A stretch of 64,000 nt of DNA from Aquitalea aquatilis. GTDB lineage: Bacteria; Pseudomonadota; Gammaproteobacteria; Burkholderiales; Chromobacteriaceae. The DNA is taken from positions 1,240,001 through 1,304,000 of the forward strand of contig NZ_CP039731.1 of assembly GCF_005155025.1 (NCBI RefSeq). The letters run 5' to 3'. The notes beneath the pieces are model-generated. The model did no database searches. It had not been told where the DNA came from and was given only the letters and a program-made list of their open reading frames with translations. A program made the translations under genes and the position numbers. The number at the start of each line of letters is the position of its first letter. Position 1 is the stretch's first letter. Of this stretch, positions 56,573 to 64,000 are shown in pieces.

Positions 56573-56869
56573 ATGGTCGATCCCTTTATCGCCAGCCTTA
56601 CCGTCTTCGTGCTGGCCGTGTTTGTCGGCTACCACGTGGTGTGGAATGTCACCCCGGCGCTGCATACCCCGCTGATGGCCGTCACCAATGCCATTTCCGG
56701 CATCATCATCGTCGGTGCCATGCTGCAGGTGGTGGACATCAATGGTTCCGAAATCACCCTCACCTCGGTGCTGGGTACCATCGGCATCTTCCTGGCCAGT
56801 ATCAACATCTTCGGCGGCTTCATGGTCACCCAGCGCATGCTGGACATGTTCAAGAAGAAGAAAAAGTAA
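56573..56869 (+). CDS. pntAB: NAD(P) transhydrogenase subunit alpha part 2
   Basis: The 98-residue protein has three to four membrane helices ([50 protein letters not shown]) and a basic tail. It is the membrane part of the alpha subunit, 10 bases after pntAA and 9 before pntB. Confidence 0.95.
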   Translation: MVDPFIASLTVFVLAVFVGYHVVWNVTPALHTPLMAVTNAISGIIIVGAMLQVVDINGSEITLTSVLGTIGIFLASINIFGGFMVTQRMLDMFKKKKK

Positions 56870-56878
56870 GGAAGAACC

Positions 56879-58252
56879 ATGGCTAATATTTCTGCAGTAC
56901 TTTATCTGGTGGCGGCCGTGCTGTTCATCCTGGCGCTCAAGGGCTTGTCCAGCCCGGTGACAGCGCTGCGCGGCAACAAGTTCGGCATCATCGGCATGCT
57001 GATTGCCGTGGTCACCACCTTCATGATCATGGACAAGCCGGTGCTGGGGCTGATTGCTGGCGCCATTGTCGCCGGTGCCGTGATTGGTGGCTGGAAGGCC
57101 AGAACGGTGGAGATGACCGGCATGCCGGAACTGGTGGCTGCCATGCACTCGCTGGTGGGCCTGTCGGCGGTGCTGATCGCCGTGGCTGCCATCTTCCATA
57201 GCGGTGTGGAACACACTGGCGTACAGAAGGTGGAGCTGTTCATCGGTGCCTTTATCGGTGCCATCACCTTTACCGCCTCGGTCATTGCCTACGGCAAGCT
57301 GTCTGGCCGCTTTGGCTCCAAGGCCGTCAGCTTCAATGGTCAGCATCTGCTGAACCTGCTGCTGGCGCTGTCCATGGTCGGCTTCGGCGTGGCCTACTTC
57401 GTGACGGATAGCCACGCTGCCTTCCTCGCCATGGTGGCGATTGCACTGGTACTGGGCGTGACGCTGATCATCCCCATCGGCGGCGCTGACATGCCGGTGG
57501 TGGTGTCCATGCTCAACTCCTACTCCGGCTGGGCGGCAGCGGGTATCGGCTTCACGCTGAACAACCCGGTGCTGATCATTGCCGGTGCCTGCGTGGGTTC
57601 GTCCGGTGCCATTCTGTCCTACATCATGTGCAAGGCGATGAACCGTTCCATCGTATCGGTGCTGCTGGGCGGCTTTGGTGCGGAGTCGGGTGGTGCTGGC
57701 CCGGCTGGTGATGCCGGTCCGAAGAACTACAAGTCCGGTTCGGCAGAAGATGCAGCCTTCCTGATGAGCAATGCTGACAGTGTGGTGATCGTGCCCGGTT
57801 ATGGCCTGGCGGTATCCCGTGCCCAGCATGCCTTGCAGGAGTTTGCCGAGTTGCTGCACGAGAAGGGCGTCACCGTACGCTATGCCATCCACCCGGTGGC
57901 GGGCCGCATGCCGGGCCACATGAACGTGCTGCTGGCCGAAGCCGAAGTGCCCTACGAGCAGGTACTGGAGATGGAGGAGATCAACTCCGACTTCAACAAT
58001 ACCGACGTGGTGCTGGTGATTGGTGCCAACGACGTGGTCAACCCGGCGGCACAGAAGGACAAGGCCAGCCCCATCTATGGCATGCCGATTCTGGAAGCCC
58101 ACAAGGCACGTACCGTGATCGTGGTGAAGCGTTCGATGAGCGTCGGCTATGCCGGCCTCGACAACGAGCTGTTCTACATGGACAAGACCATGATGGTGTT
58201 TGGCGACGCCAAGAAAGTGGTGGAAGACCTGGTGAAGGGCGTGGTGCACTAA
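56879..58252 (+). CDS. pntB: NAD(P) transhydrogenase subunit beta
   Basis: The 457-residue protein has about nine membrane helices (residues 1-260) and the C-terminal NADP(H)-binding domain III (VVIVPGYGLAVSRAQHA, HPVAGRMPGHMNVLLAEA, GANDVVNPAAQKD). With PntAA and PntAB it couples proton entry to NADPH formation. Confidence 0.96.
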   Translation: MANISAVLYLVAAVLFILALKGLSSPVTALRGNKFGIIGMLIAVVTTFMIMDKPVLGLIAGAIVAGAVIGGWKARTVEMTGMPELVAAMHSLVGLSAVLIAVAAIFHSGVEHTGVQKVELFIGAFIGAITFTASVIAYGKLSGRFGSKAVSFNGQHLLNLLLALSMVGFGVAYFVTDSHAAFLAMVAIALVLGVTLIIPIGGADMPVVVSMLNSYSGWAAAGIGFTLNNPVLIIAGACVGSSGAILSYIMCKAMNRSIVSVLLGGFGAESGGAGPAGDAGPKNYKSGSAEDAAFLMSNADSVVIVPGYGLAVSRAQHALQEFAELLHEKGVTVRYAIHPVAGRMPGHMNVLLAEAEVPYEQVLEMEEINSDFNNTDVVLVIGANDVVNPAAQKDKASPIYGMPILEAHKARTVIVVKRSMSVGYAGLDNELFYMDKTMMVFGDAKKVVEDLVKGVVH

Positions 58253-58275
58253 GCCACTGCCGCTTGTCACAACGA

Positions 58276-58303
58276 AAACCCTGCCGCGCCGGCAGGGTTT
58301 TTT
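58276..58303 (+). terminator. terminator of the pnt operon
   Basis: AAACCCTGCC (58276-58285) pairs with GGCAGGGTTT (58291-58300), 5-nt loop, followed by T's. Confidence 0.88.
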
Positions 58304-58432
58304 CTTGCCCGCCGCGCAGGCTTGGCGGCAGGCGCAGCCATCCTTAGGATGGGTTGACTGTAGTCGCTATATGGAACTCATGGCTTGTTCCGGCCTCTTA
58401 AATATTAGCGTTATTTAATTTTGGAGATGAAT

Positions 58433-59113
58433 ATGCACTGGAAAACCACCGCCATTATCGCCGCTCTGTTGTCTGCTCCTGTTGTTGCCCAGCCCAATCT
58501 GGTGGGCAGTGAATGGCAGCTGGTATCACCCAAAGTGGCCGAACCGCTGCCCACGCTGTCGTTTCAGGCCAAGGGCATCAGTGGTTTTGCCGGCTGTAAC
58601 CGCTTTACCGGCCATACCAATGCCGAAGGCAAGCTGATGGTGGCCACCACGCGCATGATGTGTCCGCCCGCCATGATGCAGACCGAACAGGCGTATATCG
58701 GATTCCTGTCGCAGCCCTTCCAGATCAAGACTGATGGCAAGGCGCAGCAACTGGTGCTGACGAGTAGCGCAGGCGAATATCGCTTTGTGCGCAAGCAGGA
58801 CAAGGTGGCAGGCCATCCCGCAGCAGCCACGGCCCCGGCGCAGCGGCCGCAGTATCTGTATGTCAGCAGCCAGCGTAAAAACTGCAGTGCTGGCGCGGGG
58901 CAGATGCAATGCCTGCAGGTCCGCAGCAGCGAAAACCAGCCCTGGCAGTTGTTCTACGGTGAGATCGAGGGTTTTACACCGCAGCCCGATACCGCCTACT
59001 ACCTGAAGCTGCGCTATGAAACCGTGCAGAACCCGCCAGCGGATGCATCCGCCGTGCGGACCATCCTGGACCGCGTGGTGTTCAGCGAAACCATCAGCCG
59101 CAGCGTGCAATGA
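58433..59113 (+). CDS. META-domain plus DUF4377-like exported protein
   Basis: The 226-residue protein has a signal peptide (TTAIIAALLSAPVVAQ), a META domain (about 20-130; GFAGCNRFTGHTNAEGKL, ATTRMMCPPAMMQTE) and a C-terminal domain (YLYVSSQRKNCSAG, WQLFYGEIEGF) of the DUF4377 type. META proteins such as HslJ are heat-shock or envelope-stress linked. GGAG at 58423-58426 supports ATG 58433 over the TTG at 58421. A second META gene follows 29 nt later. Confidence 0.8.
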   Translation: MHWKTTAIIAALLSAPVVAQPNLVGSEWQLVSPKVAEPLPTLSFQAKGISGFAGCNRFTGHTNAEGKLMVATTRMMCPPAMMQTEQAYIGFLSQPFQIKTDGKAQQLVLTSSAGEYRFVRKQDKVAGHPAAATAPAQRPQYLYVSSQRKNCSAGAGQMQCLQVRSSENQPWQLFYGEIEGFTPQPDTAYYLKLRYETVQNPPADASAVRTILDRVVFSETISRSVQ

Positions 59114-59142
59114 GCACGGGCCGCTCAGTCAGGAGTCAGCGC

Positions 59143-59580
59143 ATGAGACATTTCTGGTTACCGGTACTGGTATTAGGTTGGCTGACCGGCTGTGCCAGCG
59201 CGCCGCCGGCCACGCCCGCCGACAAGCCGCAGGGCTGGCAGGCACCGCGTGATCTGGCCAGTCTGGAAGGACGCTGGCAGCAGGTGGATGCCGGCAAGGA
59301 TCAGCCCTACCGGCTGGAATTCGCCGCCGGCCGGGTGCATGCCTCAGCCGGTTGCAACGGTCTGGGCGGTGTGGTGAGCCTGGAGCAGGGCTTGCTCAAG
59401 ACCGGGGCGATGATGTCGACCCTGATGGCTTGCCCGCCGCCGCTGGATGAGCGTGAGCGTAGCCTGAGCCAGTTGCTGTCGGCACAGCCACGGCTGGTGG
59501 TGCAGGGCAATCGGCTGCAATTGCAGGCGGGTACGGATCGGCTGGAATTCCAGCGCGAGGACAGTCACGGCGGCAGTTGA
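59143..59580 (+). CDS. META-domain lipoprotein
   Basis: The 145-residue protein has a lipoprotein signal ending LGWLTGC and a META domain (ASAGCNGLGGVVSLEQGLL, MMSTLMACPPPLDERE). It is probably anchored in the outer membrane. AGGAG before ATG 59143 decides the start. It forms an operon with the larger META protein. Confidence 0.82.
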   Translation: MRHFWLPVLVLGWLTGCASAPPATPADKPQGWQAPRDLASLEGRWQQVDAGKDQPYRLEFAAGRVHASAGCNGLGGVVSLEQGLLKTGAMMSTLMACPPPLDERERSLSQLLSAQPRLVVQGNRLQLQAGTDRLEFQREDSHGGS

Positions 59581-59598
59581 GTACCGCACAGAAAATGA

Positions 59599-59630
59599 AA
59601 AAGCCCGCGTTTTTTAAGCGCGGGCTTTTT
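59599..59630. terminator. bidirectional terminator between META and hemY genes
   Basis: AAAAGCCCGCG and CGCGGGCTTTT form a stem (59599-59609 with 59619-59629) flanked by A and T runs, serving the convergent META and haem operons. Confidence 0.85.
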
Positions 59631-59646
59631 GCTGTGTGGCCAGGCT

Positions 59647-60855
59647 TCAGTCGCCTTTGGCCAGTGCCAGCTCCAGGCTGCGGTGGTAATGCTGCGCGGC
59701 CTGTTCTTCCTTGCCGGTGGCCTCGAACAGCCGGGCCAGCTCTGCATTGGCACACAGCGTGGCGCTGATGGAGTTGCTGGCTTCCAGATAGCTTTGCGCC
59801 TTACCCCACAGCTGCTGGTTCATCGCCAGACGGCCCAGCGCCAGCAACAGCATGTGGTCGCGTGGACGGCTCTTGAGCCAGCCTTCTGCATCGCGCATCA
59901 GTTCCAGCCGCTTTTCCGGCGACAGGCGCTCGGCCAGCTGGCCCAGCTCGCGTGCCAGTTCCGGCGTGGCCTGTTCTTCGTCGGCCAGCGCCTCGCCCAG
60001 CAAGGTGGCGGCATAGTCGAAGTCTTCCAGCGCAATCAGCCGGCTGACGATTTCGCTGACCAGTACCGGATTGCGCCGTTCGGCGTCCGGGATGCGGCGC
60101 AGCCAGTCGCGCACTTCGCGGCCACCGACAAAGCCGGTCAGCTGCTGGCTGTAGGCGGCCAGACGGTAACGGCGGGCCTGTGCCGGTTCCAGCGCTTCGG
60201 CCTTGAGCAGCTTTTCGGTCAGTGCCAGTACCGCTTCCGGCTGGCGTTGCAGCAGGCGGACTTTCAACTCCAGGCGCAGGGCATTGGTGAGATTGGGCGA
60301 CAGGGCGCGGGCACGTTCGATGGCGGCCAGTGCGCCCAGCGCGTCCTTGGCTTCCAGCTTCAGTTCGGCATCCAGCATGTGGCGCGCCAGCTGCAGGCGT
60401 TCCGGCAGGGCATCCAGCTGTTGCAGATAGCTGTCACGCTTGTCCAGATCGCCGGTGGCACCCGCAGAGCGGGCGGCCAGCAACAGGGCAAGGGCACGGT
60501 TTTCCGGCGCATATTCGTCGGCCATGGCCTTGAGCGCTTCGCGCTCGGCTTTCTGGAAACGGCCTTCAAAAAAGGCGATACCGGCTTCACGCAGGGCGTG
60601 ACGGGCGGCTTTCAGCTTTTTCTGACGCTGGAAACGGCGCACTTCGGTGGGCAGGCCGGCGGTGATGCTGATGATGCGCATCACCACGTAAGCCAGCGCA
60701 ATCAGGGCCACGATGCCCAGTAGCAGCAGGTTGAACGACACCTCCATGCGGTAGGGCGGCAAAAACAGGATGGCGTAGCCGGTATTGAGGGTGGAGGCCA
60801 GCCCCACCAGCACGGCCAGGGCGAACAGCCCGGTAATCCAGATGACAAATTTCAC
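59647..60855 (-). CDS. hemY: HemY-type tetratricopeptide membrane protein
   Basis: The 402-residue protein has two N-terminal membrane helices (VIWITGLFALAVLVGLAST, LLLLGIVALIALAYVVMRI) and a TPR-rich C-terminus. It is the proteobacterial HemY of the hemCDXY cluster, thought to scaffold haem synthesis, not the Gram-positive oxidase of the same name. It is 3 bases downstream of hemX. Confidence 0.9.
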   Translation of the reverse strand: MKFVIWITGLFALAVLVGLASTLNTGYAILFLPPYRMEVSFNLLLLGIVALIALAYVVMRIISITAGLPTEVRRFQRQKKLKAARHALREAGIAFFEGRFQKAEREALKAMADEYAPENRALALLLAARSAGATGDLDKRDSYLQQLDALPERLQLARHMLDAELKLEAKDALGALAAIERARALSPNLTNALRLELKVRLLQRQPEAVLALTEKLLKAEALEPAQARRYRLAAYSQQLTGFVGGREVRDWLRRIPDAERRNPVLVSEIVSRLIALEDFDYAATLLGEALADEEQATPELARELGQLAERLSPEKRLELMRDAEGWLKSRPRDHMLLLALGRLAMNQQLWGKAQSYLEASNSISATLCANAELARLFEATGKEEQAAQHYHRSLELALAKGD

Positions 60856-60858
60856 CGG

Positions 60859-61881
60859 TCAGTCTCCCTTGTTGCCCTGAGCATCACGTACCGCTTTCAG
60901 GCTGGCATTGAGGTCGGGCAGGGTTACGGACAGTGGCGCACCTTTCAGTTCCAGCAAGGTGGACAGCCACTGGCGAGTGGCCGGCGCGTCATTGTCGAAG
61001 TAGCGCAGCACATAGGACTGGGCGGCGCTGACATCGGCATCGAAGGTGGTGCCGTCACGCTGGATCAGTGCCAGGCGGGCATCCAGCAGGCGCATTTTCA
61101 GGTTTTCCCGCAGGAAGAAGGACTGCTCAGGCGACAGCAGCAGCGCTTCGGGCTTGTCCATGCGGCGGATGTGCACCAGCTCGCCCAGGCTCTGGCTGAT
61201 GTCGGCCACCAGGCGTTCCCAGAAGGGGGCGCTGGCCGGCAGCGGCTTGGCAGCACGCTTGTCTTGCAGGCGATGCGCATCCACCACCAGCGGCAGGCTG
61301 TCGCCGGACAGCATCAGCCGGTCCAGCTTGACGGTGAGGCCGACGGTGTCCAGATAGGGCAGGGCCTTGAGCTTTTCCAGATCAGTGGCCACGGCTTTTT
61401 TCACCGCGATCAGCTGCGGCTGGTCGAATTTGGACAGGCGGGCGTCCACCATCTGCAGGGCGGAAATGGCGGCGGGGACGTTGCCGGCCAGTTGCAGCTG
61501 CTGGCTGGCAATGGCCAGGGTGTGTTCCACCTCGGACAGCAGCCAGTCGCTGCGGGTTTTGGTCAGCTCCTGGTACATGCCGTTCAGCGTGGCGTACTGG
61601 CCAGCGGATTCGTTGACGCGGGTTTCCAGTACCGCCAGCTTGGCGTCGGTGGCGCGGGCGGCGGTCAGTGCCTGCTCGGTCATGCCACGCAATTCCTTGG
61701 AGGCGCCATTACCTTCAGCCAGCCGGCCAGCCAGTTCCTGGCGGGCGGCAGCCAGCTCCTGCTGGGTGCTGTACAGCTGCCAGCCGGACAGGCCGAGGGC
61801 AGCCAGCGCCACCAGCAGGGCCAGGTTCAGCTGTTTTTTGCGGGACGGACGGGGGGTGTCGACAGTCTGGGTTTCGCTCAT
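60859..61881 (-). CDS. hemX: HemX membrane protein
   Basis: The 340-residue protein has one N-terminal helix (LNLALLVALAALGLSGWQLY) followed by a coiled coil (ELAAARQELAGRLAEGNGA) and the HemX domain. It is often misannotated as a methyltransferase; no such motif is present. ATG 61881 overlaps the hemD stop (ATGA), favouring it over ATG 61899. Confidence 0.9.
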   Translation of the reverse strand: MSETQTVDTPRPSRKKQLNLALLVALAALGLSGWQLYSTQQELAAARQELAGRLAEGNGASKELRGMTEQALTAARATDAKLAVLETRVNESAGQYATLNGMYQELTKTRSDWLLSEVEHTLAIASQQLQLAGNVPAAISALQMVDARLSKFDQPQLIAVKKAVATDLEKLKALPYLDTVGLTVKLDRLMLSGDSLPLVVDAHRLQDKRAAKPLPASAPFWERLVADISQSLGELVHIRRMDKPEALLLSPEQSFFLRENLKMRLLDARLALIQRDGTTFDADVSAAQSYVLRYFDNDAPATRQWLSTLLELKGAPLSVTLPDLNASLKAVRDAQGNKGD

Positions 61882-62618
61882 GGGTGACGGGAGAACCATT
61901 CTCTGAGGCCGGCGACGAGCGCATCGTCATCGGCCCGGGTTGTCACGATGCGTGTCGCGCCCAGAGCCTGCAATCGTTCGGCAATGCGCGGGTGCGGCAC
62001 ACAATACAAAAGGCATTGTAACGTCCCGGCTCTTGCCGGACCAGCCAGTCTGAACAATTGCTCGGCCATTTCACTGGATGTGATCACCATGGCGTCCGGC
62101 GGGCCATCATCCAGCAGGCTCCAGTCAGGTGCGCCATCCACCCGCTGGTAGACCTCGGCCAGCGTCACCGTGGCACCGCGCTGGCGCAGGGTATCGGCCA
62201 GCAGGGCACGGCCGCCCTGGCCACGCACGATCAGCCAGTGCTGGCCGGCGACATCAGCCAGCTGCGGCAGGGCCAGCAGGGCTTCGCTGTCGCTGCCTGC
62301 CGTGGGAAACAGGATGTCCTGCCCGCTGAGCGTGGCCAGGCGGCGGGCGCTGGCCTGGCCGACACAGGCTAGCTGTGCCTTGAGTGGCTGTGCCTGCAGC
62401 GTAGGCCAGGCCATGTCGATGGCGCTGGGGCTGACAAAAAACAGCCAGTCGGCCTGCGCGGCCTGCTGCGGCAGCTGGGCCAGCGCTTCCGGCTGCGGCT
62501 GGATATCCATCACCGGAAAGGCCTGCCCCTGCCAGCCGGCAGCGGCCAATAGTTGCAGCAAGCGGCCGCTTTGCGCGGCCGGTCTGGCCACCAGAATGCG
62601 GCGGCCAGCAGTTGTCAT
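61878..62618 (-). CDS. hemD: uroporphyrinogen-III synthase
   Basis: The 246-residue protein has the two-lobed HemD pattern ([58 protein letters not shown]). It closes and inverts ring D of hydroxymethylbilane. The gene overlaps hemC by 4 nt and hemX by 4 nt. Confidence 0.93.
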   Translation of the reverse strand: MTTAGRRILVARPAAQSGRLLQLLAAAGWQGQAFPVMDIQPQPEALAQLPQQAAQADWLFFVSPSAIDMAWPTLQAQPLKAQLACVGQASARRLATLSGQDILFPTAGSDSEALLALPQLADVAGQHWLIVRGQGGRALLADTLRQRGATVTLAEVYQRVDGAPDWSLLDDGPPDAMVITSSEMAEQLFRLAGPARAGTLQCLLYCVPHPRIAERLQALGATRIVTTRADDDALVAGLREWFSRHP

Positions 62619-63544
62619 TGCTGGTCTTTCAGTACGGCGTCGATCAGCGGCTTGGCGCCATCATCCAGCAGGCGTTTGGCCACGGCACGGCCCAGCGATT
62701 CGGCATACTGGCGCGGGGCGCTGGCGGCTGCGGTGAGCATGACCGAGCCATCCGGATGCGCCACAAAGCCGCCCAGGCTGATGACGTCGTCGCTGAGGGT
62801 GGCAAACGCGCCCAGCGGCACCTGGCAGCTGCCGCCCAGTTCACGCGCCAGTGCGCGCTCGGCGCTGACACAGGCGTGGGTGTCCGGGTGGTTCAGCGGC
62901 TGCAGCAGGGCCAGCATGTCGGCGCGGTCGGCACGGATTTCAATGCCCAGCGCACCCTGGCCTGCAGCCGGCAGGCTTTCCGACGGGGCGAGTTCTGACC
63001 GGATACGGTCGTGCAGCTCCAGGCGCTTGAGGCCGGCTGCCGCCAGAATGATGGCGTCGTACTCGCCTTCGTCCAGCTTGCGCAGGCGGGTTTGCACATT
63101 GCCGCGCAAGGGCTTGATCACCAGTTGCGGGTAGCGCGCGCGCAGCTGCGATTCGCGGCGCAGGCTGGAGGTGCCCACCACGCTGCCGGCCGGCAGCTCG
63201 GCCAGGCTGGCAAACTTGTTGGAAACAAAGGCATCGCGCGGGTCTTCGCGTTCGCAGATGGCGGCCAGGGCAAAGCCTTCCGGCAGCACCATGGGCACAT
63301 CCTTGATGGAGTGTACGGCCAGATCGGCACGGCCTTCGGCCAGCGCCACTTCCAGCTCTTTCACGAACAGGCCCTTGCCGCCGATCTTGGACAGGGTCTT
63401 GTCCAGGATCTGGTCGCCCTGGGTGGTCATGCCGAGGATTTCGACAGTAAGGTGCGGATACAGCGCTTGCAGGCGGGCCTGAATGTGTTCTGCCTGCCAC
63501 ATGGCGAGCCGGCTTTCGCGGCTGGCGATGACGATCTTGTCCAT
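62615..63544 (-). CDS. hemC: hydroxymethylbilane synthase (porphobilinogen deaminase)
   Basis: The 309-residue protein shows [20 protein letters not shown], the [14 protein letters not shown] active-site segment with Asp and the cofactor-attachment region ([18 protein letters not shown], dipyrromethane on Cys). It polymerises four porphobilinogens. ATG 63544 fits the family start with AGGA eight bases upstream; ATG 63553 and 63586 are longer options. Confidence 0.95.
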   Translation of the reverse strand: MDKIVIASRESRLAMWQAEHIQARLQALYPHLTVEILGMTTQGDQILDKTLSKIGGKGLFVKELEVALAEGRADLAVHSIKDVPMVLPEGFALAAICEREDPRDAFVSNKFASLAELPAGSVVGTSSLRRESQLRARYPQLVIKPLRGNVQTRLRKLDEGEYDAIILAAAGLKRLELHDRIRSELAPSESLPAAGQGALGIEIRADRADMLALLQPLNHPDTHACVSAERALARELGGSCQVPLGAFATLSDDVISLGGFVAHPDGSVMLTAAASAPRQYAESLGRAVAKRLLDDGAKPLIDAVLKDQQ

Positions 63545-63892
63545 GAATTGCATTCCTGACGATGAATTTTCGTCCGATTCTAGCATGCAGGCATGGCAAC
63601 GCCCGGAGTCGGATCAAGGAAAACCAATTGGCCGGGTGGTGGTGGGCAAGGGTCAACCCCCGTTGCTGTTGTGCACAAAATGTGCGAAAAAAATCAGGAA
63701 AATTCGGTAATGAACACACTACAGCGGCAATGCTGCCTATGATGTTTGTTCGCCAGTCTGCTGAAGCCAGGTTGCAACCTGTCTTGAGAAGATTGCCATC
63801 CCATTCATACACAAGGCCGTCATCACGGTTCCGGTGCCATATGCACCGCAAGCGGACAAGCCGGCCAGACGATTCGACAAAGGAAACTGGAC
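63545..63892. other. divergent promoter region between hemC and ppc
   Basis: 348 bases between divergent genes. TATGAT at 63738-63743 is a possible -10 for ppc without a clear -35. Nothing else is recognised. Confidence 0.4.
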
Positions 63893-64000
63893 ATGACGGA
63901 GCTGGACAAGGATCTTCCCCTACGTGCCGACCTGGCGCGGCTGGACCGCCTGTTGGGCGAGGTATTGCATGCCCAGGAAGGCCCCGAGGTGTATCAGGAG
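63893..64000 (+). CDS. ppc: phosphoenolpyruvate carboxylase, N-terminus (partial)
   Basis: The 36 visible residues (DKDLPLRADLARLDRLLGEV, then HAQEGPEVYQE) match the N-terminus of bacterial PEP carboxylase, which makes oxaloacetate from PEP and bicarbonate. AAAGGAAA precedes the ATG. The gene runs off the window, so only the start can be described. Confidence 0.75.
   Translation, partial: MTELDKDLPLRADLARLDRLLGEVLHAQEGPEVYQE

Overview
The window is about 64 kb of a GC-rich (roughly 60-65% by eye) betaproteobacterial chromosome around the dnaA end of the replication origin. The block dnaA-dnaN-gyrB on one side and rpmH-rnpA-yidD-yidC-mnmE on the other, a hemC-hemD-hemX-hemY cluster next to ppc, and many chemotaxis and cyclic-di-GMP proteins suggest Neisseriales, probably Chromobacteriaceae (Chromobacterium, Aquitalea or Vogesella-like). 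That assignment is from gene order and protein flavour only.

Layout. 1-10.2 kb: the end of an ABC exporter, an AraC-type regulator, an FAD amine oxidase, a cupin protein, a diguanylate cyclase, and a LysR-regulated catabolic operon (MHS transporter, class II aldolase, 2-hydroxyacid dehydrogenase, M20 amidohydrolase). 10.4-26.3 kb: chemoreceptor, di-haem cytochrome c peroxidase, slipin, a GGDEF-EAL protein with a CheB-CheR-PAS protein, two Crp-like regulators around a phasin-like gene, a triple-BON protein, fumC and small proteins. 26.8-43.25 kb: a foreign block between the fumC region and gyrB. 43.25-52.5 kb: the origin-proximal housekeeping genes. 52.5-64 kb: sterol-desaturase-like protein, a periplasmic binding protein, the pntAA-pntAB-pntB transhydrogenase, two META-domain envelope proteins, the haem genes and the start of ppc.

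The foreign block is the most interesting part. It holds two separate units. The first (26889-30001) is an AT-rich ABC-three-component (ABC-3C) conflict operon: ABC ATPase, middle component and C-terminal-domain protein, preceded by a 53-residue single-helix membrane protein. The small protein shares a GDVTAGDK tail with the N-terminus of the third component. The second (30412-43244) is a complete 12,833-bp Tn7-like transposon. I could place both ends: TGTAGGATCCCA inverted termini, several TnsB-type sites at each end, and a perfect 5-bp target duplication GCTTA. It carries tnsA-tnsB-tnsC-tniQ and sits directly on the gyrB stop codon. It separates gyrB from its native terminator and supplies a replacement hairpin. 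Its cargo includes a GHKL ATPase/receiver-domain pair whose ATPase has been beheaded by an IS3-family element, and three unrecognised genes.

No rRNA, tRNA, cas gene or CRISPR array was seen.
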